From contig JAKZZE010000010.1 of NCBI GenBank assembly GCA_024220505.1, forward strand, positions 434,001 through 498,000: a stretch of DNA of 64,000 bases. The letters run 5' to 3'. The position numbers and the translations under genes are program-made. The DNA is from Rhizopus arrhizus (Eukaryota > Mucoromycota > Mucoromycetes > Mucorales > Rhizopodaceae). Shown here piece by piece: positions 34,305-44,008 of this stretch; within the stretch, counting starts at the first letter, position 1; each line of letters opens with the position of its first letter. The notes under the pieces are model-generated. The model did not search any database, was not told the origin of the DNA, and saw only the letters and a program-made list of their open reading frames with translations.

Positions 34305-35000
34305 TCAAGTTATTAATTTATAATAACTCATTCAAGTTTATGTAAATTGGTGAAGCGATACCTACTGTTCACCTCAAAAATATAATTCAGCCTTTTTATT
34401 TCTTTAAATAAACAACATTTACAAAAAGGACCAATTGGGTTTCAAACAAATGAGCAAATGGTGCTCAAAAAAGAGACCAACGTTTTCAAGAAAGTGTCCA
34501 ATTGACAGTGGAAGTACTGTACCAAATATTTTTATTTAAAATAAACTGTGAAATGATTTTCTCACAATCCACGAAATGAACTTCAAATAACCAGTGAATT
34601 TTGTTTGGTAAGTCCCCTAATTTTTATTTGAAAGTTCATTCTTTTTTTTTATAAAATCCTCACGTTGGGAGTGGAACAACTGTAATTGTATTTTTTTTTT
34701 TTTATATTTTCAACATTTTTATTTTTTTAATTTGAGTCGGTTAATTTCTCCGTTTCTTTATCATTTTCGTTACAACATAACAAAAGCCATTTGGTTCAGC
34801 AGAATTATCCTCCAAACCTTGATTACAACAGAAACAACAATATCCTTGTACATGCTTTGCCCAAACACAATGTTATTTTATTGGTTGGCTTGTAGGTTTG
34901 AGTGTTAATTGAATAAAGTTTGCTTGTAAAGCTTGATTGTAAGGTTAAGATTGCCTTGTAAGTTGTTGTTTTATATAGAATTTAAGCGGATGCTTGTTAA
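34305..35000. other. Intergenic, AT-rich
   Basis: No gene is seen. T-rich tracts lie at 34641-34652 and 34690-34704. Sequence related to the repeat family at 59-61 kb begins near 34930. Confidence 0.4.
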
Positions 35001-35060
35001 GTAGTGACCACCAGATCTTATATGTAAGATCAATACGATGTTTCTTGATAAAATAATATA
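34930..35060 (-). repeat. Solitary copy of the 17-bp-core dispersed repeat
   Basis: On the minus strand the core AAGATCTGGTGGTCACT sits at 35019-35003. The flanks also match the copy at 59693: GATCTTA upstream and a CGCTTAAA..TATA block downstream, so similarity extends over roughly 80 bp. It lies about 430 bp from tRNA-Lys. Three further copies are near tRNA-Arg. Confidence 0.6.
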
Positions 35061-35200
35061 AAAAGTAAAGTAAAATAAGAGATCAGGAACTTTTATGAGT
35101 AAGTTAGCCTGCTTTATTGAGTTAAGTATATATAAAAATATAAAAGAACTTGACTAATTTTCTTCCTTGACTGAATGGTTGGGGATATATATATAATAAT

Positions 35201-35233
<33 letters not shown>

Positions 35234-35234
<1 letters not shown>

Positions 35235-35318
35235 ACTTTTTTCATTTTTTGACTTTTTTCACTTTTCGACTTTTTTCACTTTTCGACTTTTTTCACTTTT
35301 TGACTTCTTTCACATTTG
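35234..35318 (+). repeat. Tandem repeat, five 17-bp units
   Basis: Five head-to-tail units of 17 bp with consensus GACTTTTTTCACTTTTC start at 35234, 35251, 35268, 35285 and 35302. Units 2 and 3 are identical and unit 5 is the most diverged. A T-tract precedes the array. Related TTTCACTTTTTGA words occur at the 5' end of the retrotransposon (35525-35540) and near 59958. Confidence 0.8.
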
Positions 35319-35445
35319 CTTCGTGTAACCTCTTTACTGGCTACTATGGTCACAACAATCAGCTCAAGCAAAAGCTTTTCGCAAACACAAAAAAAGTTCA
35401 AAAAATCCATATGTTCGATAGCATACCGAACTCCGGACAAACCAT

Positions 35446-35518
35446 CGCCCGATGAGGGGCTCGAACCCTCGACATTGAGATTAAAAGTCTCACGCTCTAC
35501 CAACTGAGCTAACCGGGC
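35446..35518 (-). tRNA. tRNA-Lys (anticodon TTT)
   Basis: 73 nt on the minus strand, with 5' G at 35518 and discriminator G at 35446. The acceptor stem GCCCGGT pairs with ATCGGGC allowing a wobble. The D-arm TAGCTCAGTTGGTAGAGC carries the A box. The anticodon loop CTTTTAA reads TTT in a TGAGA/TCTCA stem. The T-arm is GAGGG-TTCGAGC-CCCTC. No intron. A T6 run (35405-35400) could terminate Pol III after a 40-nt trailer. Its 5' end abuts the retrotransposon at 35519. Confidence 0.95.
35505..35518. repeat. Left target-site duplication of the LINE (within tRNA-Lys)
   Basis: TGAGCTAACCGGGC, identical to 40838-40851. On the tRNA strand it is nucleotides 1-14 of tRNA-Lys, so this copy is part of the intact tRNA gene. 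Confidence 0.85.
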
Positions 35519-35534
35519 ACTTTTCTTTCACTTT

Positions 35535-37097
35535 TTGATCACTTTTTATCCTTTGTACAACCGGATAAAAGTATTCCCGATCACGTGTCCTAAAAGTATC
35601 ATAGTTAGTAACTTACCAGACAACATAAACATCATTCATAGCCCAACAAGCAAAGCACCAAACAGCTCAAACGCATCCCAACCAAAAATTTCTGCAGAAA
35701 GAAGCACCATTTCGACATCTCAAGATCTTGAAATTACCAATTCCGAGAAATTAGCAGCTTCATCTACAAAGCAACAAGTTAGCACATCAACTGCTATTAT
35801 AGAAACAGATAGTTCCTCTTCAGCTGTCGAAACCCCAAGCAAGCGCCTGTTTTCCGACCGTACGCCACCTCTTCTACCTGTTGATTCTGTCTTTCGACCC
35901 TCATCAGGAATTAACAAAAAGAATAAACAAATGGCACCAAAAAAGAACGCCATTACAGCTCTACCGGAACACAATTTCAACATTCCCAGCAACATGAACT
36001 TTGGAATCACTATGCTTCCTCAGGTAGCAACACATGCAACTGTAAAGAGCACTGAAAATTTTTCCCTCTCGGTTGAATCTGCACAGCCACAGGCTGAAGA
36101 AACACATGCACCACCACCTAATTGGGTTTCCACAATTTTGGATAGGTTCCGCCAGTATGACGACCGCCTATCCCAATTAGAACATCTGGTGGCAGAAAAC
36201 CAGCGCTTGCGTGCTGAATTGAATTCTGCCAACATCAGAATCCAGGAACTGGAGAAACAATCTACGACCTCTGTAGAGTTTCCTGTTTTGGCACCCACAT
36301 CCAGCTCTACACAAGGCACTGAAGCTTCAAAATATGCCTCTGCCATAGTAAACAAAAATAGTACAACGGAAGAGTCGACCCAATCTTCTGCTATCTCTTT
36401 TGCCTCTGTTGCAGCTAAGGGTAAGCATGCCCCCACACCACCTAAGACACCTAAGGCAAAGCGGACTCGTCGCATCACACCTCGACAGTTTCAGGCAATT
36501 ACTCGTACTTTCACTACGGTATCAGAATCACATGGGTACCAGTACATCTACCTACCAAGTCGGTATCGGGAGGCTATTTCTAGTCTTCGTACCAAGTTAC
36601 GTAAGCTTAAAATCAATAATGCTCGTGTATTGGATGTACACTTCCCTGACAACCATGTTGTTGCGCTCCTCATCCACAATGATTATGTGGAAGAACTTTT
36701 ATCTATTTTTGATAAAGCTGGTGTCAAACCTCTTGATAATTTTGATCCTTTGGATGCCCAACGTTTGCGCAACCCGCTTTTTAACAATTTAGATCCGGAA
36801 GCTCGACAATCCAAATGTGTCGAAATACACCAAACTCGTCTTCTCCGTGCGCTTGATCACATCCGTGAATCTGTTCGTGTTGCTGTTGCTCGTGATTTCA
36901 TGCGCAAACAATGGATCACTGATGATCAATTTAAAACCATCATTATGAAGACGTCAAGTACTTCTCTCCCTGTCGGTACTACCACTACCCAAGCTGATAC
37001 TGACATGTCTGACGTGCTTGACACCTTTGTTGTTTCCTCTGCTGCTTCCTCTAAATCCCTCACAGGTGAAGGTGAACCTGTTGATGATGATTTATGA
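35535..37097 (+). CDS. LINE ORF1 protein, apparently lacking its start codon
   Basis: The frame is open from 35508, but its first ATG is at 35931 (MAPKKNAITALPEHNF), which would give 388 residues. The 130 or so codons before it are Ser/Thr-rich and coding-like (STKQQVSTSTAIIETDSSSS). Downstream are an acidic/leucine coiled coil (RLSQLEHLVAENQRLRAELN, about 205-245 of the long frame), a basic patch KTPKAKRTRRITPRQ (about 310) and a globular region YIYLPSRYREAISSLRTKLR. ORF1 proteins bind element RNA. It ends with an ATGA overlap (37094-37097) that begins ORF2. The element was probably 5'-truncated slightly at insertion, losing the original start. Confidence 0.75.
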   Translation: MITFYPLYNRIKVFPITCPKSIIVSNLPDNINIIHSPTSKAPNSSNASQPKISAERSTISTSQDLEITNSEKLAASSTKQQVSTSTAIIETDSSSSAVETPSKRLFSDRTPPLLPVDSVFRPSSGINKKNKQMAPKKNAITALPEHNFNIPSNMNFGITMLPQVATHATVKSTENFSLSVESAQPQAEETHAPPPNWVSTILDRFRQYDDRLSQLEHLVAENQRLRAELNSANIRIQELEKQSTTSVEFPVLAPTSSSTQGTEASKYASAIVNKNSTTEESTQSSAISFASVAAKGKHAPTPPKTPKAKRTRRITPRQFQAITRTFTTVSESHGYQYIYLPSRYREAISSLRTKLRKLKINNARVLDVHFPDNHVVALLIHNDYVEELLSIFDKAGVKPLDNFDPLDAQRLRNPLFNNLDPEARQSKCVEIHQTRLLRALDHIRESVRVAVARDFMRKQWITDDQFKTIIMKTSSTSLPVGTTTTQADTDMSDVLDTFVVSSAASSKSLTGEGEPVDDDL

Positions 37098-40000
37098 GTG
37101 AGATAAATAACAACATGCCAACCTATGCCCAATTAAATAATATGCTTACTATGACAATATGGAACTCAAATGGTCTTGCTCGTCAAGCTGTTTATCAAAT
37201 TACCGATTCACTCCTTTCTTCTTCTATGATCTTTATGACCGAAACATGGCTACTTCCTCCTCTGCGCTATCCAACTGATTGGAAACAATATCATACATAT
37301 GGCCAGCCAGTCGAAGGTACCTATCGTGGTAAAATGGGTATTACACTCCTTGTCAATCCCAAATTTCCTTACCATGTTACGCACTTTCCATCTGTCTCCC
37401 CGTATGTTTTATCTTGCCAAGTGTCTTCCTTTCTGATCCACTGTGTATATCTGCCGCCCTCTTTAAATGATACCGAGGCAATTGAGATCCTCAAGTCGCT
37501 GCCTACACAGACTCATCCTTCCCAAACAAATACCTTTGTGTGCGGTGACTTCAATGCCCGTCATCACTCCTTACTTGGAGATAACCGTACCACAACCAGA
37601 GGCACTTTATTGTTGGAATGGATCATGGAATCAGGGTTAATCTGTTGGAACCATCGCTTATCCTTTGGTATCCCAACATACAGCTCACAGGCTCGTCGAG
37701 AGAATACTGGCTTTGCCTATACCAGTATCATCGACTTATTCCTCAGCTACAACGATCTAGTCAATCCACAGCTGCAGGTTCGTGAGGACTTATCAATGGG
37801 ATCTGACCACCATCCAGTCACCTTGTCGTGCGTCTTGCCCACCTCACCACCACCGTCCACAACACATCCACGGCTCGTGTGGAATCTTAGTAGAATGTTA
37901 GAGCCTGACTGTTTATATGGGAAGTTCATTAGTGAGCGTATGACACCATTTAAAGAACATTTACTCACTTTTCTTGATCCATGTAGGGAGAGCTACAATT
38001 CTAAACCAGACTTTGATGAACTGGCTACGGCCTTTACTGACATCATACACTCCTGTCTTGATGATTCTGTTGGCCGTCGTACTCCCAAGAGTACAAACAA
38101 TGCATGGTTCTGGACACCAGATTTACAATTTGAATTTGACTATCGCGAGCGCTGTAGACTACATTGGAAACGTGCTGCTGGTGTAGAAAAAGCAATGCGC
38201 TGGGACACTTTTACTGCTGCTTGCAGACGATTTAAATTGGCACTCCAACGTCGACGCCGAGCGACTTGGAAACAGTTCTGCCAGAAATTGTCCTCTGGTC
38301 CTCTCCACGAAACCACGTCCATCATCCGCAAGATCCGTCGTAACCGCACCTCTACACCACAATTTGCCCATCCTGAGGGTACTTCTGCGGCTGCCCAAGT
38401 TATGGCTGATCACTTTCGTCAAGTCTTTTCTGGCTCCTTCCTGCCTCAGAATAGATATCCAGCCCCACCTATACCTGATGGCCCCCATCCTACTGGTAAC
38501 TCTTCCTGCCCTATTGGTATTGAGACAGTTCGTGAAGCTCTGGTGCGTCGTCTCTCCAGACGTAAAGCTCCTGGAGTGGATCAGCTGAGGACTGAGATGC
38601 TACTCCCAGTGGTGAAAGATATTGTTCCTGTTTTAACAGCTCTCTATCAGCTCTGCTGGCGATGGTCCTCTGTCCCCAAGTCATGGTGCGTTGCGCAGAT
38701 AGTTCCAATATACAAGAAAGGTGATCCCCTCGATCCAGCAAACTTCAGGCCAATTAGTCTGACGTCAATTTTGCGGAAGCTACTTGAGTTATGTTTGCAA
38801 AGCTCCTTGGAAGACTCGGCTCCTCCTTTGGACATTGTCCAAGGTGGATTTCGCCGTCGGCGTAGTGCCCTTGATCAAGCCCTCTGTCTCCATGAACTAT
38901 GCCGCCAGCATGCTGAAGATCATTTTGGTGAACCTCCTGTCTTGGCCTTTCTTGACATTAAGTCAGCATACGATACCGTGGACCGTGCAGTCATTTGGCG
39001 AGCACTGGAAACTCATGTGTCTGAACCGATGCTTGGCATTCTACAGAGTCTCTTTGACAATGTAAGTGTTCAAGTCCTACTTGGTGGTCACTCTTCTAAC
39101 TCGTTCTGGCCTCGCACTGGCGTCTTACAAGGCTCCATCCTCTCTCCTTTTCTGTATTCAATATACATTAATGGTCTACCCTCTGTATTACGTTCTGTTG
39201 CGATACCTACCTCGTCTCGTGTGTTTGATTCCATGCCACGTTTTGAACATTCCGGCCTCTGGCTCAACTCATTGCTGTATGCTGACGATGTTGTCATTAT
39301 TGGTGCACCTGATACCATGCCTCGACTACTTCGTGCAGCCGAAAACCACTCTCGATCTCTTGGTTACCGCTGGAATCCGGCTAAATGTGTCGTTCTTAAT
39401 CCACCCAACGCACATGGTGCACGCCCACTCAAACTCTATGGTACAGAAATTCCATCCAGTAACTCATTTACGTATCTTGGTATTCCTTTTTCCATAAAGG
39501 GTGCAATTGATACTAAACTCTTGCTTCAACGCAATGTCGCCTCTGGTCTAGCCGCCATGCGTAACACTCTTCAAGTGCTAAGTCTCCGGACATCTTCTTT
39601 CTCTCGTATCACCTCAAGCAGACTATATGCAACCTTTGTTCGCCCTTGCTTTGAGTATGGTCTATGTCTATGCCTTTTCACAGTCAAAGAACTGGAGTTA
39701 CTGGAAAAAGGGCAAGATTTCTGTCTGCGTATTGCCTTTGGTGGCCATAAGACCACTTCCACCGCGGTATTCAAGCACATCACCAATTTGCCGTCAATGA
39801 CTGAACGAGCTCACATCCTCGGTTTCAAGTTCATTGTACGCGCTTACCATCTTGAAAGCGATTCTCTACTTGGCTCCCTGCTCTCTTTTCTAGAAACTGC
39901 TCCAAAGTCAAAGCGATTTCGCTGGCCCACCTTGACGCGAGTTAATCCTATATGGACGAAACCCTCATTGTGTGGTGCCCTTTCCTCGAATTCTGAGCGA

Positions 40001-40543
40001 CTGGACTACTTTGCAACATCCAAAAATGTGAAGTTATCTATACTCCTACTACGAGAGCAATTTTTCCATAAAAAGTTGAATGCTCCAAAACCACCTGTAC
40101 TATTGTCAGCATGTCGAATACAACTTGGAGTTGATCCTATCTTGACTCTTCCCATGTTGAACTCTGACCGAAGTAGACTTTTGCGCTGGCGTATGGGTTG
40201 GTTACCTGGTCGCCCTCCTCCTTGCTCCTGTGGCTCTGCGAACGCATCCAGATCTCATCTGATCGTCTGCCTTAATGTTGCGTCCCGTCTGCAAGTCTCT
40301 CCTGGTTCAAGACCTAATCCACTAGATTATGTTATTAATCAATTGCCAAAAGTCATTCCTGCCTACCCTTCACCTCAGCTTGCTGAACGATGGTCTGTCT
40401 GGTGGCCGGCAGTTTGCTCTATTCTTTTGGACATAGACCGTATCTGTCACCCTGACGGCGGTTTTTGCAATGAGGCAGCGGATACCTCTGGACGATTGTT
40501 GCTCGACAAGCTCCAATCTCCTTCTTCCAACAACTCATCCTAA
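37094..40543 (+). CDS. LINE ORF2: endonuclease-reverse transcriptase
   Basis: 1149 residues without interruption. The N-terminal endonuclease/exonuclease/phosphatase domain shows IWNSNGL, TETWLLP, CGDFNARH and GSDHHPVTL. The reverse transcriptase shows VPIYKKGDPLDPANFRPISL, VQGGFRRRRSALDQA, LAFLDIKSAYDTVDR (catalytic Asp), RTGVLQGSILSPFLYSIYIN, the LLYADDVVII active-site box and YLGIPF. A C-terminal CSCGSANASRSHLIVC is a CCHC-like zinc motif. All key residues are present, so the protein may be active. It makes cDNA by nicking the target and priming from the nick. The start overlaps the ORF1 stop (ATGA), which suggests translation by termination-reinitiation. Confidence 0.95.
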   Translation: MSEINNNMPTYAQLNNMLTMTIWNSNGLARQAVYQITDSLLSSSMIFMTETWLLPPLRYPTDWKQYHTYGQPVEGTYRGKMGITLLVNPKFPYHVTHFPSVSPYVLSCQVSSFLIHCVYLPPSLNDTEAIEILKSLPTQTHPSQTNTFVCGDFNARHHSLLGDNRTTTRGTLLLEWIMESGLICWNHRLSFGIPTYSSQARRENTGFAYTSIIDLFLSYNDLVNPQLQVREDLSMGSDHHPVTLSCVLPTSPPPSTTHPRLVWNLSRMLEPDCLYGKFISERMTPFKEHLLTFLDPCRESYNSKPDFDELATAFTDIIHSCLDDSVGRRTPKSTNNAWFWTPDLQFEFDYRERCRLHWKRAAGVEKAMRWDTFTAACRRFKLALQRRRRATWKQFCQKLSSGPLHETTSIIRKIRRNRTSTPQFAHPEGTSAAAQVMADHFRQVFSGSFLPQNRYPAPPIPDGPHPTGNSSCPIGIETVREALVRRLSRRKAPGVDQLRTEMLLPVVKDIVPVLTALYQLCWRWSSVPKSWCVAQIVPIYKKGDPLDPANFRPISLTSILRKLLELCLQSSLEDSAPPLDIVQGGFRRRRSALDQALCLHELCRQHAEDHFGEPPVLAFLDIKSAYDTVDRAVIWRALETHVSEPMLGILQSLFDNVSVQVLLGGHSSNSFWPRTGVLQGSILSPFLYSIYINGLPSVLRSVAIPTSSRVFDSMPRFEHSGLWLNSLLYADDVVIIGAPDTMPRLLRAAENHSRSLGYRWNPAKCVVLNPPNAHGARPLKLYGTEIPSSNSFTYLGIPFSIKGAIDTKLLLQRNVASGLAAMRNTLQVLSLRTSSFSRITSSRLYATFVRPCFEYGLCLCLFTVKELELLEKGQDFCLRIAFGGHKTTSTAVFKHITNLPSMTERAHILGFKFIVRAYHLESDSLLGSLLSFLETAPKSKRFRWPTLTRVNPIWTKPSLCGALSSNSERLDYFATSKNVKLSILLLREQFFHKKLNAPKPPVLLSACRIQLGVDPILTLPMLNSDRSRLLRWRMGWLPGRPPPCSCGSANASRSHLIVCLNVASRLQVSPGSRPNPLDYVINQLPKVIPAYPSPQLAERWSVWWPAVCSILLDIDRICHPDGGFCNEAADTSGRLLLDKLQSPSSNNSS

Positions 40544-40837
40544 GGTGTAAATCTTATCTCTTCTCTTGTCTTCTGCTCTCCGGACTCATGGCCTCTATTG
40601 TGTGGTTTGGTTTCTTATTTCTTATTTCTTTTTTCTTTTTATTTCATTTCTTTTTCGCTTTTTCTTTTGCAAAAGAAAAATGCTTCCTTTTTGCACTCCC
40701 GCCTTTTTATTTTTACAATTTTTTATTTTTTATTTCTCCACTTCAAATTTTATTTAAATTTATGCACTTCTGGCGAGACACCTTATGCTCCATAGAGTAA
40801 AGTCTCAGTAGCCACTCAATAAACAAAATCTTTAACA

Positions 40838-40851
40838 TGAGCTAACCGGGC
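40838..40851. repeat. Right target-site duplication of the LINE
   Basis: TGAGCTAACCGGGC, an exact copy of 35505-35518. Here it is an orphan fragment of tRNA-Lys nucleotides 1-14, followed by CGGACAACAC, presumably the original 5' flank of the tRNA gene. Confidence 0.85.
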
Positions 40852-42670
40852 CGGACAACACTACACTTCTTAATATATAATTAGTCAATTTTTGTATTTA
40901 CTAAATAAGGAAAGTAACACCAAAGAGACAGTACGTGATTGGTTGTTTGAATTACAAAAATGTTAATTTTTAATTTATCCAGAAAAATTCGCACATTTTC
41001 CTGGAAAAGCTTACGTGACGCAAGAGTATTACTATTCCTAGGTGTCATGGACATTCTAACGAGATAAGGGACGAAATAAAATATGAACAACTATGATCCT
41101 TATATAGTACCCTTGATAGATATCGTGGGTTAAAAAATATGTTTAGTAAAATTAAAATTCACACATTTGTCGCCTTTGTTAAAAATATTTAGTGCTATTG
41201 TTTTACTTGTTTTCGCACCAAAGCAATGTAAATCACATCTTATTCTATGAGCTTCATATCAAACAATGCTATTACTCTAATTTCACCTATATTGCATATA
41301 TAGAAAATGAAGGTTGTATGATTTCCGTTGGTATCATTATTTTTTTATAAAGTTGAAAGGTCGTTTCAGTATGCCGTCCATTGTAATTTGATAAACTTTA
41401 ATGATCAAGTATTAGAAAATTAATGTTATTTATGTATTGTGTTGTACGTAAAGGCTGGGACTTTGACGTAGTGTATGAATTACAGCATTTTATAAAGTGC
41501 ATCAATGATAATGATAGAAAGTTCATAATTAAAGAGAGCACTGAAATAGCTATTGAATCCACTGTACTACAATGAATAATGGATTTATTTGAATTATTTG
41601 CATTCTTTCATAGCGCTTCTAGTCAATTAATACTACTAATGAAGAAATTAGAGTAGATGAATAGTAAAATAGTGATAAAATGATGACAGTTCTATAATAA
41701 TCACTATAGATGCAAACATTCCATTCAAATTAACTGTATCTTTGAAATTCCCTTTTTTTTTTTTTTACTGAATCTATAGACATCACATTCACCTCGCACG
41801 ATAGTAGTGAAGATATCAATAGCTAACCAAGATGAGATTTTGTCATTCGATGATTAGTCGCAGAAAAAAATTATGATGGATACCATGAACTGAATGCATT
41901 GTTTTTTCTCGAAATAGTCTGCAAATATTATTTTTAAATCGAATGAAAAAAAAGTTATTAGTATAAAAATTGCTGTTTTCACGCTACCAGACTTCATGAC
42001 ACATACATGTCAATGGATATTCACTTGAAAATTTTTTATTCTTTAAATATTTTTAGTCTGTGATATGATTATTAGTAGATCAAGTACTGATTATGTGCTG
42101 TTAGAATACTATGATTAAGATCCTATCAAGCAGTGATAAGGTGGCCAACATATCAAAAGGAAAAGCAAAAGTAAGCAATGCTTAGATCGGGATCAGGAAA
42201 AGGTTTCTGTTGATATATTTTATCTCCACTTCAATTTGATGATATTGACTTGGTTACCTTTTCTTTTTATCAATGTTTAATATTCTAAAAACAGAAGACT
42301 GTCGGCATTGTAAGTGCATATTTGACCTCCTCTTTAGTACATATGATTCTCCTCTTCTATTGCTTAGCTAGACCAGAAGTGAAAACTAGACAAAAGAAAC
42401 CCACAATTTGGACAAACAAAATGGTAAATTGAGAAAAAAAAAAAGAAACTGTAGAATGGAGTGTCGATTTCCACACTTTATTTTGAGAAAATGACAAATT
42501 GGTGATACTGCAGCCACTGTGTCTAGAATGTATTTCAAATAGAAAAAATAAAAATCTCGAAAAGTGAAAAGGAAAAGACCACTAATGATTATTTATTAGA
42601 GGCTATTTGTTTAAAATAGTGAATAACATTATCTAGGGAAAGGAGGGAGGAAATAAATAAAATGACTCTA
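40852..42670. other. Intergenic, 1.8 kb
   Basis: AT-rich DNA between the LINE and the SFC1 3' end. A T14 tract lies at 41753-41766. The open frame 41090-40881 has no recognisable content. Nothing is supported. Confidence 0.45.
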
Positions 42671-43896
42671 TTATTTTTGAGGAGAAACAACAAGCGACTT
42701 GACTTCACCATTCTCAATCTTTTTTTGAAATACTTCAAGCCATGTCTTCACTTTCTCATAGACCATGAATGTGACCGCTTGACCCGGGGCCACTCTTAGC
42801 ACACGAGGTGTCAAACCTTTATAGAAAGCTTTGAACCCTTCTTTTTGCCAAATTTCGGTTGTAACTACTTTAAATCTTTCCCATCCTGATCCAGTTGCAC
42901 TTGATTTCTGTATACGTGTCTTGATTGTATCGATAGGTGCGTTAGAAAGAGGGCCTGTGATAGGTTTGTATGAGAAAAATGGAGTATGAATTTTATAGGG
43001 TCTTACCCATAGCACCAGATATACCACCGAGGATCAAGTGTTGATAAGAAGGAAGTTCTTCCAAGTTTTGATAATTTCTAGCAATCCTTTTAAATTCTTG
43101 ATATGCAGTAAAGTTAGCGGCTTGGTTGGTAGCTAGAAAATAAATGAGCATTATGTCCATAACCATTCAAATATTCATACCTTGTCTTAGGGCTGTCAAC
43201 GTTACACCTTTATATAGAGCGCGGACACCTTCTTCGCGGACAATGGTATAAGCAGCGTGAGGTGCATTGCGATATTTGGGAATATCCATAGGATCGGCCA
43301 TAGAGTGACGTTGAGCCTATCAATGGAATGAATATCAAACCACTGCATGTAAGCAAAACGCATGATTGTTTACCTGAAGACGAATTTTAATTAGATCCAT
43401 AGGAGAAACAACCAGGATGGCCTCTGTTGTACCAGCAGCAAGACCAGCTAATATATGTAATGTTAACAAAACGAATCCTCTCTAGTTTGTAAACTTACCA
43501 AAAAAGACAGCAGTTGTACTCACCTTTCCACTGGGATCAGCCATCCAAGATTTGTAAAGCTCAAAAGATGAAAAACGGATGGCCATCTTTGGTACAATAC
43601 CAGCGACTACAGCGCCTAAACCTTTATACAAGGCCCAAAATGATTCATTTCTGATGATTTTTGCGCCTACACCAAGAAAGCCAAGTTGCTTTCCCTAAAG
43701 ATGATGGTGAATTTTTGAATAATGTATAGTTCTATATACATACAGTGGCGCTTCTAGCAGCATTTTTAGATAATTGCATTCTGACTTTAATGGTATCAAG
43801 AGGATGGCAAGTGCATGCTTCCATAAAACCAGCTGCACCACCAGCAACCAAGTGTGTCAAAAGTGGTGTTTTTTGCTTATTGTTGTTTTTGCTCAT
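42671..43896 (-). CDS. SFC1: Mitochondrial succinate-fumarate carrier
   Basis: A mitochondrial carrier family member from ATG 43896 (MSKNNNKQKTPLLTHLVAGG) to the stop at 42671, with about five introns. The three carrier signatures are present: CHPLDTIKVRMQ, SPMDLIKIRLQAQ and NAPIDTIKTRIQK. Subfamily wording matches yeast Sfc1 closely: FWALYKGLGAVVAGIVPKMA, AAYTIVREEGVRALYKGVTL, ALRQATNQAANFTAY and TPRVLRVAPGQAVTFMVYEK. Sfc1 imports succinate into mitochondria in exchange for fumarate, supporting gluconeogenesis on acetate or ethanol. It lies in the inner membrane. Length and domain count are normal for the family. Confidence 0.93.
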
Positions 43897-43975
43897 AGTT
43901 TATACACAAAAATGTGAAAAAAGTAAAAGGATATAAAAGAAAGAAACAAAGTAGGATAGGTACACTTTTTATATG

Positions 43976-44008
<33 letters not shown>

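Larger units (their letters stand above)
35519..40837 (+). mobile_element. Non-LTR retrotransposon (LINE) inserted at a tRNA-Lys gene
   Basis: A 5.3-kb element bounded by a 14-bp target-site duplication (35505-35518 and 40838-40851). It has two overlapping frames: an ORF1 (nucleic-acid-binding/coiled-coil type) and an ORF2 with apurinic-type endonuclease, reverse transcriptase and a C-terminal Cys/His motif. The 3' end has AATAAA (about 40819) but no poly-A tail. The element is richer in GC than its surroundings and ORF2 has no disabling change, which suggests a recent insertion. It is oriented opposite to the tRNA gene, so it lies upstream of tRNA-Lys and diverges from it. Clade assignment needs a phylogeny. 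Confidence 0.9.

Noticed and set aside
35234..35318. CRISPR-like regular array
   Set aside because: Units are directly abutting with no unique spacers, and the genome is eukaryotic.
38159..39497. Several 70-140-codon frames on both strands inside the LINE
   Set aside because: They are shadows of ORF2, which has a continuous, motif-rich frame.
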